A stretch of DNA of 14,069 bases, from positions 1,871-15,939 of the forward strand of contig DHLU01000108.1 in the NCBI GenBank assembly GCA_002405435.1, in the 5' to 3' direction. The notes beneath the pieces were generated by a model that saw nothing but the letters and a program-made list of their open reading frames with translations, did not search any database and had not been told where the DNA came from. This document shows, piece by piece, positions 5,058 to 13,389 of this stretch (the stretch's first letter is position 1; each line of letters opens with the position of its first letter). This DNA is from Flavobacteriales bacterium UBA4660 (GTDB taxonomy: Bacteria; Bacteroidota; Bacteroidia; Flavobacteriales_D; Sanyastnellaceae). A program made the translations under genes and the position numbers.

Positions 5058-6047
5058 TCAGGGACAAAACGTTCCGAAGTGCGTCATAAACGAAAGCAGA
5101 TCGTTGACATTAACTACCAGGTTGCCGTCAAAATCAGCCGGACAATTGCTGGTGCAGGGAGGAAAATCACAACTGCCATCGTCTATGGTAGCAGCAGGAT
5201 TGTAGTTGGTGGCGTCTTCATAGGTGCAACCCGGAATGCCACAGGAGGTCACGGTGATATTGGAAGTGAATGATGTGCTTCCGGTTCCATTGCTTACGGT
5301 GAGGGTGACCGGAAATACCCCCGTGGAGAGATAACAGATGCCTGTAGGGTCTGCCGCGGAGGAAGTAAGGGGTGTGGCCCCACTGAAACTCCAGGCATAA
5401 CTGGTAGGGGTACCCCCGGTGATCTGCGAATCGAAGTTGATACACTGGCCCGCACACAACAGTGCGTCTGAAGACGTAAAGCCTGCCTGTGGAATAAGAG
5501 AGCCTGCCGGACAACAACTTCCGCCTGACGACATGTAAATGGTTTCATTTTGCCAGCAGTTGTTTTGGGTGTCGTAGAGGTAGAGATTTCCACCCATCGT
5601 ATCGGTAAAGTATTCGGCAATTTGTGCGGAAGTATTGCATCCGCCCTGGTAGCCGGCTCCGCAACTGTAACCGCAGATGATATTGGGGTAACCAAAAGGA
5701 TCAGATTGTGTGGCGACGGGTGCGAAGAGAATGGAAGTGATGCCTGCCGGCACGCCGCTGATGGAGGTGCTGGTGACGCCAAGGCCGCAATTGTCATTGG
5801 TGCCGATGAAGCCCGCGTAGATTACCTGGGTGATATTGCCGGCATAGGGACCGGTAAAATGAATCTCAGCCGCCTCATAGGTACAGATACCGACCTTCAG
5901 GTTGGGAATATTGAGATCACAATAAATCGTTACGATGCCACCATCATAGTTGGTGTACACGGCCACATTACCAGAAGGGTTGCACGTCTGGGCAAATGGG
6001 AATGTCACCATGAGCAGGGCGGGAACGAAAAGAACCAGTTGTTTCAT
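5058..6047 (-). CDS. Secreted protein with PKD-type domain and dockerin-like C-terminus
   Basis: The 329-residue product begins with a clear signal peptide, MKQLVLFVPALLMVTFPFAQ. This start (M at 6047) is preferred over a longer frame beginning at 6185 because it puts the signal sequence first. Residues 21-180 form a Cys-rich region starting SGNVAVYTNYDGGIV, which I cannot assign. Residues about 186-268 resemble a PKD fold (YAWSFSGATP ... FPVTLTVSNGTGSTSF). Residues 273-293 are the GCT...NYNP...DDGSC repeat common in Bacteroidota secreted proteins. The tail 302-328 carries one calcium-loop pattern, DFDGNLVVNVND (D306, D308, N310, D317), and ends FGTFCP. It may act as a sorting or attachment module. 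It is convergent with moeZ, only 5 bases between stops. Confidence 0.82.
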   Translation of the reverse strand: MKQLVLFVPALLMVTFPFAQTCNPSGNVAVYTNYDGGIVTIYCDLNIPNLKVGICTYEAAEIHFTGPYAGNITQVIYAGFIGTNDNCGLGVTSTSISGVPAGITSILFAPVATQSDPFGYPNIICGYSCGAGYQGGCNTSAQIAEYFTDTMGGNLYLYDTQNNCWQNETIYMSSGGSCCPAGSLIPQAGFTSSDALLCAGQCINFDSQITGGTPTSYAWSFSGATPLTSSAADPTGICYLSTGVFPVTLTVSNGTGSTSFTSNITVTSCGIPGCTYEDATNYNPAATIDDGSCDFPPCTSNCPADFDGNLVVNVNDLLSFMTHFGTFCP

Positions 6048-6064
6048 CCCAATCACAATTTTCA

Positions 6065-6072
6065 CGAAGATA
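6065..6072 (-). promoter_or_regulatory. Candidate -7 element for the secreted-protein gene
   Basis: On the minus strand TATCTTCG differs from the Bacteroidota -7 consensus TAnnTTTG at one base. It lies 17 bases upstream of the start codon at 6047, giving a short untranslated leader. No convincing -33 TTG was found at the expected distance. Confidence 0.35.
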
Positions 6073-6144
6073 GGCGGATTTGATTGTTGATTTCCCTGCT
6101 CGTACCTTATCAAAGGACAGGGTGTTTTTTGTGGCTGGCCTTCC

Positions 6145-6152
6145 TTCCTTTG
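6145..6152 (+). promoter_or_regulatory. Candidate -7 element for the DUF4271-hemD run
   Basis: TTCCTTTG matches TAnnTTTG except at the second base and ends 6 bases before the ATG at 6159, which would give a nearly leaderless transcript. A TTTG occurs at 6128-6131, but the spacing of 13 bases is shorter than usual, so the call is weak. Confidence 0.25.
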
Positions 6153-6158
6153 CCACCG

Positions 6159-6827
6159 ATGTACGATATAATCCCGCGTCCGCATCCTTCACTGGCATCC
6201 GACTGGATGGTGCTGGTCATTCTTTTTATTCTGGTGGTGCTGGCGTGGGTGGGCGTACGCACTCCGGGCTATTTTGCCCGGCAGTTTGCCATGTTGGGCA
6301 ATGTGCGTATGATGCGGCAAGCCATGCAGGAGGAAAATGTATCCCTTCGACCGGATGCGGCCCTGCTCTTTTGTTATTACCTGCTGGGAGCATTGTTGCT
6401 GGTGCACCTGAGCCGGTTGTTCGGCTGGACTACCGGTATCACACAGCCTGTTCTCAACTTCTCCCTCTTTGTGGGGGTGCTGATGGTTACTTACACGGTA
6501 AAGTCGGCATTCATCCGTCTGATCGGCTGGCTGGTGCGCCACCCACAGGGTATTGATGAGTATACGGGCATTATCTCACTCTTTAACCGGACCCTGTTGC
6601 TGGTGTTGTTTCCGCTGGTGGTAAGCCTAACCTATATGCCTCTTCCCGATGCGCACCGGATGGTATGGGCTATACTGATCCTGCTGGCCGGTGTGCTCCT
6701 GTTCCGCCTGTTTCGCGGGGTTCAGGCCGCCGCTGAATCCCGAATACCTGTGACCTACTTATTTTTCTACATTTGCACCTTCGAAATTTTACCGATGCTT
6801 GTGGTGTACAGGGTGCTAAACCCTTGA
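6159..6827 (+). CDS. DUF4271 integral membrane protein
   Basis: A 222-residue polytopic inner-membrane protein of unknown function. Hydrophobic spans are visible near residues 16-33, 67-84, 97-115, 145-160, 168-185 and 196-219. The family hallmark is the last span, FFYICTFEILPMLVVYRVL. DUF4271 genes in Bacteroidota commonly sit directly before hemD, as here (48-base gap), but no biochemical role is established that I know of. The ATG at 6159 (MYDIIPRPH) is chosen over an in-frame ATG at 6084, because the extra 25 residues would extend almost to the divergent gene's promoter region and do not resemble the family start. It heads a plus-strand run through the O-antigen ligase-like gene. Confidence 0.82.
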   Translation: MYDIIPRPHPSLASDWMVLVILFILVVLAWVGVRTPGYFARQFAMLGNVRMMRQAMQEENVSLRPDAALLFCYYLLGALLLVHLSRLFGWTTGITQPVLNFSLFVGVLMVTYTVKSAFIRLIGWLVRHPQGIDEYTGIISLFNRTLLLVLFPLVVSLTYMPLPDAHRMVWAILILLAGVLLFRLFRGVQAAAESRIPVTYLFFYICTFEILPMLVVYRVLNP

Positions 6828-6875
6828 AAAACAAGGATTAGGCATAGCCGGGAACACAGACCAACAGGAACAGTA

Positions 6876-7622
6876 ATGGGAGAAAAACTGAAAACCATTC
6901 TCATAACCCAGCAGGATCCGGGCACGGAGAAAAATCCCTATGCCGAATTGGCCAAAAAATTTAAGCTCAAGAGTGACTACAGGCCCTTCATCCACGTCGA
7001 GGGTCTTGAGTCGCTCGATTTCCGGCAGCAGCGCATAAATATCCTGGATTTCACCGGCGTGATTTTTACCAGCCGCAACGCAGTGGACCATTACTTCAGG
7101 CTGGCCAAGGACATGCGCATTCCGATTCCCGAGACCATGAAGTATTTCTGCATGTCAGAGGCCATTGCCTACTACCTGCAGAAGTACATCCAGTTTCGCA
7201 AACGAAAGATATTCTTTGGGCAGAGCACCTTCAGCGACCTGATGGAGCCCATCAAAAAACACAAACAGGAGAAATTTCTGCTGCCTTGTTCTGACCTGCT
7301 GAAGCCATCCATTCCGGAGACCTTGGAAAAGGAGCGCATCAATTACCAGAAAGCCGTGATGTACAAAACGGTGTGCAGCGATCTCAGCGACCTTGCGGAT
7401 GTGAAATACGACATGCTCGTGTTTTTCAGTCCGGCCGACATCGAATCGCTGTTTAAAAACTTTCCGGACTTCAAACAAAACACTACCCGGATTGCGGTTT
7501 TTGGCACGACTACGGCCAAGGCGGTGCAGGATGCCAGCCTGCGTATCGATGTGATGGCCCCGACGCCCAAGGCACTTTCTATGTCATCGGCTATCGAGCA
7601 ATACATACAGGAAAACAAATAA
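6876..7622 (+). CDS. hemD: Uroporphyrinogen-III synthase (HemD family)
   Basis: A 248-residue cytoplasmic enzyme expected to cyclise hydroxymethylbilane to uroporphyrinogen III with inversion of ring D, in haem and sirohaem synthesis. HemD proteins are poorly conserved, so identification rests on the two-lobed alpha/beta layout and on a few segments: an N-terminal KTILITQQDPG strand, ILDFTGVIFTSRNAVDHYF, the mid-protein pair of strands KFLLPCSDLLKP, YDMLVFFSPADIESL, and the C-terminal RIAVFGTTTAKAV. This version lacks some residues typical of proteobacterial HemD but matches the Bacteroidota form. The genomic position between DUF4271 and rnpA supports the call. The rnpA gene begins 31 bases after its stop. 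Confidence 0.82.
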   Translation: MGEKLKTILITQQDPGTEKNPYAELAKKFKLKSDYRPFIHVEGLESLDFRQQRINILDFTGVIFTSRNAVDHYFRLAKDMRIPIPETMKYFCMSEAIAYYLQKYIQFRKRKIFFGQSTFSDLMEPIKKHKQEKFLLPCSDLLKPSIPETLEKERINYQKAVMYKTVCSDLSDLADVKYDMLVFFSPADIESLFKNFPDFKQNTTRIAVFGTTTAKAVQDASLRIDVMAPTPKALSMSSAIEQYIQENK

Positions 7623-7653
7623 CCGCCACCGGCCGGTCATCCGGTAATATCAG

Positions 7654-8055
7654 ATGTCCGCCACGCTCGGTAAACACGAACGGCTGACCCGCACCAAGCT
7701 TATTGGTGAGGTCTACCGAAACGGAGAGGTAATCAAAACCCCCGGAATGATACTCTGCTACCTGAAAACCCCGCTGCCTGCGCCCGGAACCCTGCAAGTG
7801 CTTTGCACAGTGAGCAAGAGAAATTTCAAACGCGCCCATGACCGCAACCGCATCCGGCGGCTTATGCGCGAATCCTACCGCCTGCAAAGGCAACAGTTTA
7901 CAGGCAAGCTCGAGCCGGGCGATGGCCAGTACGCCCTGCTGTTTATTTTTACCGGCAGACAACTGCCGGACTATCCATACGTTTTCGGTAAAATATCCGA
8001 ACTGCTTCGGCGTTTTTTCAGGAATCAAACGGGCCTATCCAAGGAACAAGTATGA
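7654..8055 (+). CDS. rnpA: Ribonuclease P protein component
   Basis: A 133-residue basic protein that binds the RNase P RNA and helps it process the 5' ends of tRNA precursors. The family signature is clear: RAHDRNRIRRLMRES at 60-74 preceded by VSKRNFK, and an N-terminal GKHERLTRTKLIGEVYRNG that matches the usual aromatic/basic opening. Length is near the family norm. In many bacteria rnpA follows rpmH near the origin, whereas in Bacteroidota it is commonly linked to hemD and an S41 peptidase as here. The stop overlaps the next start in ATGA (8052-8055), so the two are translationally coupled. Confidence 0.93.
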   Translation: MSATLGKHERLTRTKLIGEVYRNGEVIKTPGMILCYLKTPLPAPGTLQVLCTVSKRNFKRAHDRNRIRRLMRESYRLQRQQFTGKLEPGDGQYALLFIFTGRQLPDYPYVFGKISELLRRFFRNQTGLSKEQV

Positions 8056-9728
8056 AAAAAATTGCTTCTCTGCTTACAATGAAAACCACAAGGGTGGTCA
8101 TCTTCTTTTCCGTGCTGGTGATCATGGCCAGCGCCACACTCACAGAAGACTATTTCGAAATCTCGAAAAACCTGGAAATTTTCACATCGGTCTACAGGGA
8201 GCTGAACACATTTTACGTAGATGAAACCAAGCCGGGCGCTCTTATGAAGACCGGCATCGATGCCATGCTGCGCTCGCTTGATCCTTATACGGTGTACTAT
8301 CCGGAATCAAAGATTGAAGACTACCGCTTTATGACTACCGGCCAGTACGGCGGTATTGGTGCGCTGGTCAATTCCGTAGAAGGAAAAATAACCATCATCG
8401 AACCGCAGGAAGGATTTGCAGCCGCCAAGGCAGGGCTCCGCGCCGGTGATGTGGTCAGTGCAGTCGATGGGAAGTCGGTACAGGGTAAAACGGTCGAAGA
8501 ACTCAGTGAATTCCTCACCGGCCAGCCCGGTACTGAAGTGATGCTCACCATACAGCGCGAGGGTGAAGCGCAACCCCTCACCTTCAAAATCAAACGGGAG
8601 GAAATCAAAGTTCCCGATGTGCCCCACTACAACATGCTTGACGACCACACAGGCTACGTTCAACTTACTGGATTTACCCGCACCGCTAGCAGCGATGTCA
8701 GAAACGCGTTCAATGCACTGAAGGCGCGAGGCATGCACCAGCTCATACTCGACCTGCGGGGCAATGGCGGTGGATTGCTCGCCGAAGCGGTCAACATCGT
8801 CAACTTCTTCGTACCCAAGGGCACCGAAATAACACGCACCAAGGGAAAGCTCGAAGAGTGGAACAAGACCTATTATGCCCTCAACGAACCGCTTGATACC
8901 CAGATGCCGTTAATAGTACTCATTGACGAATCGAGCGCTTCAGCCAGTGAGATAGTCAGTGGCAGCCTGCAAGACCTAGACCGCGCGGTTATCGTGGGCA
9001 CTGAAAGTTTCGGTAAAGGACTTGTTCAGCAGACGAAAGACATGGCCTACAATACCAAAATCAAACTGACCATCGCCAAGTACTATGTGCCCAGTGGCCG
9101 TTGCATTCAGCGTCTTGACTATTCGCACCGTGATGAACAAACCGGAAAAGTCAGCGCTGTTTCCGACTCGCTCATCAAACCCTTTAAGACCCGCAACGGC
9201 CGAACCGTGTACGATGGCAGGGGCATTTCACCCGATGCCGGGGTGGAGGGCGAAACAACAGCGCATATCCTTGAAGCGCTGGTAAACAACTGGGTTATTT
9301 TTCAATTCGCAAACAAATTCTACCGCGAGCATGCCGCCATTGACTCTGCAGATGTATTTCACCTCACTGACCCGCAGTACGACGACTTTGTGAGCTATGC
9401 AGCCGCACAAGCGTTTACCTACGATACCCATACCGAGCAGGCTTTTCAGGAGCTTAAAAAAACCGCTCAGGCAGAAAACTATTTTCAGGGTTCAGAAAAG
9501 CAGTTTGATGAGCTCTTTGCCCGCATTGCACCGAGCAAAGAGGAAGACCTGCGCAAGTTTCGCAGCCAGATCGCGCCGGTGCTGGAGAGTGAAATTGTAT
9601 CAAGGTACTACCTGCAGTCAGGCCGGATCAGGCACAACCTGCCGATCGATCCCGTTGTAAACAAGGCAAAGGACTTGTTTGCCGATGGTTATACGGCGTT
9701 GCTCGCTCCACCCGCCGGCAAGAAGTAG
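8052..9728 (+). CDS. S41 family carboxy-terminal processing peptidase (CtpA-like)
   Basis: A 558-residue envelope serine protease. An N-terminal hydrophobic segment (about 13-30) serves as signal sequence or membrane anchor. A PDZ domain (about 97-185) with YGGIGALV and AGLRAGDVVSAVDGKSV precedes the protease core. DLRGNGGGLL (234-243) and the Ser-Lys dyad, S297 in SSASASEI and K322 in SFGKGLVQQ, are intact and 25 residues apart, as in the family. The roughly 180-residue C-terminal extension is usual for the Bacteroidota type. It probably trims the C-termini of periplasmic proteins. An in-frame ATG nine codons later (8079) is an alternative start, but 8052 gives the ATGA overlap with rnpA. 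Confidence 0.93.
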   Translation: MKKIASLLTMKTTRVVIFFSVLVIMASATLTEDYFEISKNLEIFTSVYRELNTFYVDETKPGALMKTGIDAMLRSLDPYTVYYPESKIEDYRFMTTGQYGGIGALVNSVEGKITIIEPQEGFAAAKAGLRAGDVVSAVDGKSVQGKTVEELSEFLTGQPGTEVMLTIQREGEAQPLTFKIKREEIKVPDVPHYNMLDDHTGYVQLTGFTRTASSDVRNAFNALKARGMHQLILDLRGNGGGLLAEAVNIVNFFVPKGTEITRTKGKLEEWNKTYYALNEPLDTQMPLIVLIDESSASASEIVSGSLQDLDRAVIVGTESFGKGLVQQTKDMAYNTKIKLTIAKYYVPSGRCIQRLDYSHRDEQTGKVSAVSDSLIKPFKTRNGRTVYDGRGISPDAGVEGETTAHILEALVNNWVIFQFANKFYREHAAIDSADVFHLTDPQYDDFVSYAAAQAFTYDTHTEQAFQELKKTAQAENYFQGSEKQFDELFARIAPSKEEDLRKFRSQIAPVLESEIVSRYYLQSGRIRHNLPIDPVVNKAKDLFADGYTALLAPPAGKK

Positions 9729-9754
9729 TATAGGCAAATTCCCAAGCCCAGGGC

Positions 9755-11578
9755 ATGTTGAATTCCCCACCCGCCGTTCACTCCGCCGCATACCGGAGGT
9801 GGGAATGGTTTCTGAAATACGGCCAGTGGTTTGGACTGTGCATGCTGCCGGTGGCGATGGTTTTTTCCAACTTCTTTATGAGTTTTTTTGGTTTCTGGAT
9901 GGTCGGGGCCGTCTTACTCGAGCTGATTACAGACCGCGCCCGCGGCATTGATGTTAAAGTGCGCTGGGCACGTTTCACCGGGAGTAGCGCTGCCAAGATG
10001 CTTGTGGTGTTTTACCTGTTTATCGCGGCCGGACTCCTGTGGACCACCGACCTGGCCTACGGGATCAAAGACCTCAGGCTAAAACTGCCTGTGCTGTTTA
10101 TTGCCGTCCTGCTTCCGCTCCTGCGCCCTGTGCCCGCGGCTGTTTTCCGCACCATCCTGCTTTGCTTTGTGTTGGCGCTTTCGGCAGCGGCCATGGTCTG
10201 CCTTTCGGTGTATACAGGGTGGAGTGAACATGAAATGCAGCTTACCAAACGTATTGGAGCGATGCAACTGGTCATCATTTGCCTCTTCGCGGTGCTGGCA
10301 CTCTGGCTTCTCCTGAACGCCGACAGGCATTCAGACCGCAATACGCGCCTGGTGCTCGGCGCGGTACTACCCGCCATCGCGGTGGTAGGGATCTATGTGT
10401 TCGCTAACTGGAAAGACCAGCGGGTGCATGATGTCCGCAATATCTCCATTTTCATTTCGCACATCCGTTTTAGTCTTATGGTGTTGTTTGGCATCGTGGT
10501 ACTTTGTTACACCATGATGAAGCAGCGCGGGGTGGCCATAACCGCCGCACTCATCATTGTTTTTTTTCTCTTTTTTCTTTGGATTCTGGAGTCGGTCACA
10601 GGCTTTGCCATTCTGGTGTTGCTGTCGGCCATCATGCTCTTCAGGTTGGCCCTTTCGACAAAAAAGACGACGTGGAAATGGACAGCCGTTGTGCTGGCCA
10701 TCGGATTTCCCCTGGCATCGGTGGGTTATCTGTCGCATTGCTATCACGACTACTTCAGCGCTGACCCGGTAGACCTGAATAGCCTTGAAACCCACACGCA
10801 GGCAGGCGAAACCTATGCACACTACCCGGGCAACAGGCAGCTGGAAAACGGACATTTTGTATACCTCTACATTGCCTGGGGTGAACTGTATGCTTCATGG
10901 ACTGAGCGAAGCCCGATCCATCCCGACAGTCTCGACGCACGCGGCCACGTGCTTAAGGGCACCTTGCTGCGTTACCTCACATCAAAAAACCTGCGAAAGG
11001 ATGCGTCGGGCGTGGCATCACTAACAGAGCAGGATATCCGCAACATCGAAAGCGGTATCACCAGCGTTACTGATCTGGGAAAGTCCGGACTACGCGCTCG
11101 GATCGACCGGATATTCTTTGAATATGATGTTTATATCAATAACGGAAACCCCACCGGACATTCTGTATTTCAGCGGCTCGAATTCTGGAAAGCCGCCTGG
11201 TTTGTCATTCGCGAGCATCCATGGATGGGCGTGGGTACCGGTGATGTGAGGGCGGCCATATTCCGTCAATATGAATTGCAGCGGTCTAAGCTTGCAGCGA
11301 ACAACCGGCTTAATGCACACAACCAGTTTCTTACCCTTTGGGCCTCGGCAGGAATTGCCTGTCTGCTTATGTTTCTGCTGGTGCTCTTTCTGCCGCTGTG
11401 GTGGCGACGCAAGGCCAACGATGGGCTGCTACTGACCTTTATGCTCATCATCGCACTGAGCTGTGTCGCCGAGGATACCCTGGAAACCCAGGCCGGCGTA
11501 ACATTTTTTGCCTTCTGGTATGTGCTGCTCAACCTGAGGCCAGTGCCGCCAAAAGATCAGCTACCTGCAGTGGGCTGA
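9755..11578 (+). CDS. O-antigen ligase/polymerase-like membrane protein
   Basis: A 607-residue polytopic inner-membrane protein with about ten or more hydrophobic spans between residues 20 and 345, a large extracytoplasmic loop (about 345-500), and two more spans near the end. The segment IREHPWMGVGTGDVRAAI followed by AHNQFLTLWASAG (His522) is the hallmark of the O-antigen ligase/Wzy_C family, which transfers or polymerises lipid-linked sugar chains on the periplasmic side. Whether it ligates to lipid A-core or polymerises cannot be told. Sugar-transferase genes next door support an envelope glycan role. It starts 26 bases after the peptidase stop, and its last 50 bases overlap the 3' end of the opposite-strand GT9 gene. 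Confidence 0.82.
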   Translation: MLNSPPAVHSAAYRRWEWFLKYGQWFGLCMLPVAMVFSNFFMSFFGFWMVGAVLLELITDRARGIDVKVRWARFTGSSAAKMLVVFYLFIAAGLLWTTDLAYGIKDLRLKLPVLFIAVLLPLLRPVPAAVFRTILLCFVLALSAAAMVCLSVYTGWSEHEMQLTKRIGAMQLVIICLFAVLALWLLLNADRHSDRNTRLVLGAVLPAIAVVGIYVFANWKDQRVHDVRNISIFISHIRFSLMVLFGIVVLCYTMMKQRGVAITAALIIVFFLFFLWILESVTGFAILVLLSAIMLFRLALSTKKTTWKWTAVVLAIGFPLASVGYLSHCYHDYFSADPVDLNSLETHTQAGETYAHYPGNRQLENGHFVYLYIAWGELYASWTERSPIHPDSLDARGHVLKGTLLRYLTSKNLRKDASGVASLTEQDIRNIESGITSVTDLGKSGLRARIDRIFFEYDVYINNGNPTGHSVFQRLEFWKAAWFVIREHPWMGVGTGDVRAAIFRQYELQRSKLAANNRLNAHNQFLTLWASAGIACLLMFLLVLFLPLWWRRKANDGLLLTFMLIIALSCVAEDTLETQAGVTFFAFWYVLLNLRPVPPKDQLPAVG

Positions 11579-12512
11579 TGGCAAGCGCTGCCTGGCGACC
11601 TGAGGGGCCGGCTTGTGATTCCAATACGTGCACGCGCGGACCAATCGGCGCCCATCGTCCGGCATGGATGGGGCGGGCAGTAGCGTACAGTCCGACGGCA
11701 TGAATGCCGAGCAGGGCCCCGATGTGGAGCGGACCAGTACTGGCGGCTACCACGGCATCACATTCTCCAATGGCCTTGATATAGGTTTTCAGATCAAACT
11801 GTCCACCGAGATGCTGCACGTGTGCAGGCCATGCAGTGTTGCGTATCTGCGCGGACTCTTCGGCACTGCCTCCGGTGTACACATCAAACCGATCGGGATC
11901 GAGTAACTGTGCGAGGGCAGCAAAGCGGTCAAGGCCCCATTCCACGGCGCTTCCGCGGCTCAGCGGATGTAACAAGACCCTGAACTTCCCCTTCCGGTCG
12001 GGCAGTACCGCCGGCATGGCAGGAGCAGAAAAACCAGCCAGGGCAGCCAGCGCTGCACAGGTGTAGTCATCGGTAATGTGCAGGGGCTTGAGCAACCTGG
12101 TGTTGAGTTGTGCCTCGTGCAGCGTCGAACGCTTGCGCGAAAAGAAGACCAGCCGGTTGCATTTTGTCAGGGTATACAGACGACCGGCCGTCGCAATGCG
12201 CTCGGGAATACCGGCCCGCTTGGCGGTCCATACAATTTCTTTCCTCGGAAATACGTGAATGATGGTGTCGGCCCTAAGCGCGCGCAGCGCGGCTACCTGT
12301 TCGCCCGGCGTTCGGCGACGGAGCTGGTCCCAGTCCAGCACCTCGTCAACGTGGGCGCAGCACCTAATGATGTCGAGCGTATAGGTGCGGCCCAGGAAGA
12401 TGATGTGGATATGCGGAAAGTGTTTTTTGAGAATTCCGCACAGGGGAAGGGTGAGCAACACGTCTCCGATGCTGTCAGTCCTCGATATGATGATGCGCTC
12501 AGGTGTCCGCAT
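11529..12512 (-). CDS. Glycosyltransferase family 9 (heptosyltransferase-like)
   Basis: A 327-residue GT-B fold transferase. The N-terminal ISRTDSIGDVLLTLPL (9-24) is the typical GT9 opening, with the conserved Gly-Asp. HPLSRGSAVEWGLDRFAAL in the middle begins the nucleotide-sugar half, and STGPLHIGALLG (258-269) is the donor-binding signature. Such enzymes add heptose or related sugars to the lipopolysaccharide core or to other lipid-linked glycans at the inner face of the inner membrane. The exact donor cannot be predicted. Its start overlaps the end of the upstream GT2 gene by 14 bases, so the two form an operon. Its C-terminus is encoded opposite the O-antigen ligase-like gene. Confidence 0.88.
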   Translation of the reverse strand: MRTPERIIISRTDSIGDVLLTLPLCGILKKHFPHIHIIFLGRTYTLDIIRCCAHVDEVLDWDQLRRRTPGEQVAALRALRADTIIHVFPRKEIVWTAKRAGIPERIATAGRLYTLTKCNRLVFFSRKRSTLHEAQLNTRLLKPLHITDDYTCAALAALAGFSAPAMPAVLPDRKGKFRVLLHPLSRGSAVEWGLDRFAALAQLLDPDRFDVYTGGSAEESAQIRNTAWPAHVQHLGGQFDLKTYIKAIGECDAVVAASTGPLHIGALLGIHAVGLYATARPIHAGRWAPIGPRVHVLESQAGPSGRQAALAISPLQVADLLAALASG

Positions 12513-13260
12513 GCCTGAATTGTTTCAGCAAGTTGTATTTGCGCCAAGTGGCAAAAGCGGAAAGACGGGAAATGGTAAATCCGGCAGCCCCGTCGAGAAA
12601 CCCGCATTTAAACACATAACTTTTGATGAACTGCGCAATCACCTTAAGCAAAATGCCTCCCCACGAGATGGTCTTGCCGCGCGTGTGGAGCTCGCGGGCT
12701 GCAATGCGGGAAAAATACTCTATTTGTTTCAGATGGTCTTCGCGGGTGTAGTAGCTGTAATGAAGGAGGTCACCACGCAGGTGGGCGGTTTGCTGCTGTG
12801 AATCAATCATCGCAAGGCGATCGTGCGGATTGATGCCTTGCCATGCTGCACTTCCGGTTTTAACCAGCCGCAGTTTGGTGTCAGGGTACCAGCCGCAGTA
12901 GCGGACCCAGTGGCCGCAATAGCAGGTAAGCCTGTTCATGGTGTACCCGCAGGCCTCTGCATTTCCGCCGATGACGGATACAATCGATGCCCGCAGGGTG
13001 TCGCTGAGTGCTTCATCGGCATCCAGCGAAAGGGTCCATGTGCCGCGTGCAAATGACAATGCGTAATTCTTTTGCTGAATATGGCCTTCAAAGGCATGCG
13101 TATGAAATTCTGCGCCAAACGAACGGCAGATTTCGGCGGTCTTGTCAGTCGAAAAGGAGTCAACGACTACAACGTGATCTGCAACGCCACGCAGAGACGA
13201 AAGGCAACGGCCGATGTTTCGTTCCTCATTGAAGGTGATGATGACGGCCGATAATTTCAT
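12499..13260 (-). CDS. Glycosyltransferase family 2, WaaE/KdtX-like
   Basis: A 253-residue GT-A fold enzyme beginning MKLSAVIITFNEERNIGRCL, the classical GT2 start. D34 in VVVDSFSTD and the metal-binding D80-A-D82 in LSLDADEAL are present. GWYPDTKLRLVK and the HDRL and LLHYSYYTREDH segments match the WaaE/KdtX branch, which modifies the lipopolysaccharide inner core. Start 13260 is chosen over a longer frame from 13374, because the extra 38 residues precede the universal strand and lie in the spacer shared with divergent purD. The gene is first in a two-gene minus-strand operon with the GT9 gene. Confidence 0.88.
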   Translation of the reverse strand: MKLSAVIITFNEERNIGRCLSSLRGVADHVVVVDSFSTDKTAEICRSFGAEFHTHAFEGHIQQKNYALSFARGTWTLSLDADEALSDTLRASIVSVIGGNAEACGYTMNRLTCYCGHWVRYCGWYPDTKLRLVKTGSAAWQGINPHDRLAMIDSQQQTAHLRGDLLHYSYYTREDHLKQIEYFSRIAARELHTRGKTISWGGILLKVIAQFIKSYVFKCGFLDGAAGFTISRLSAFATWRKYNLLKQFRHADT

Positions 13261-13389
13261 GCGGCCGAAAAATAATCCCAAAAGCAGCAATTGTGCCCCG
13301 CAGGCGTAGCACCCGCTAAAGGAGTTACCTTGCGCCGCCGCGCATACTGCAGCGGAAGAAAGGGCAGTAACCACAATTATCAGGCAGAG

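Noticed and set aside
5550..6083. Plus-strand ORF opposite the secreted-protein gene
   Set aside because: It has no domain or signal. The minus-strand frame has a clear signal peptide, PKD-like region and terminal repeat.
13267..13274. TATTTTTC on the minus strand as -7 element for the GT2 gene
   Set aside because: It mismatches the last consensus base, lies only 6 bases from the start codon, and has no properly spaced -33 element.
13326..13333. TACCTTGC as -7 element for purD
   Set aside because: It mismatches TAnnTTTG at two positions, and no TTG is found at the right distance upstream.
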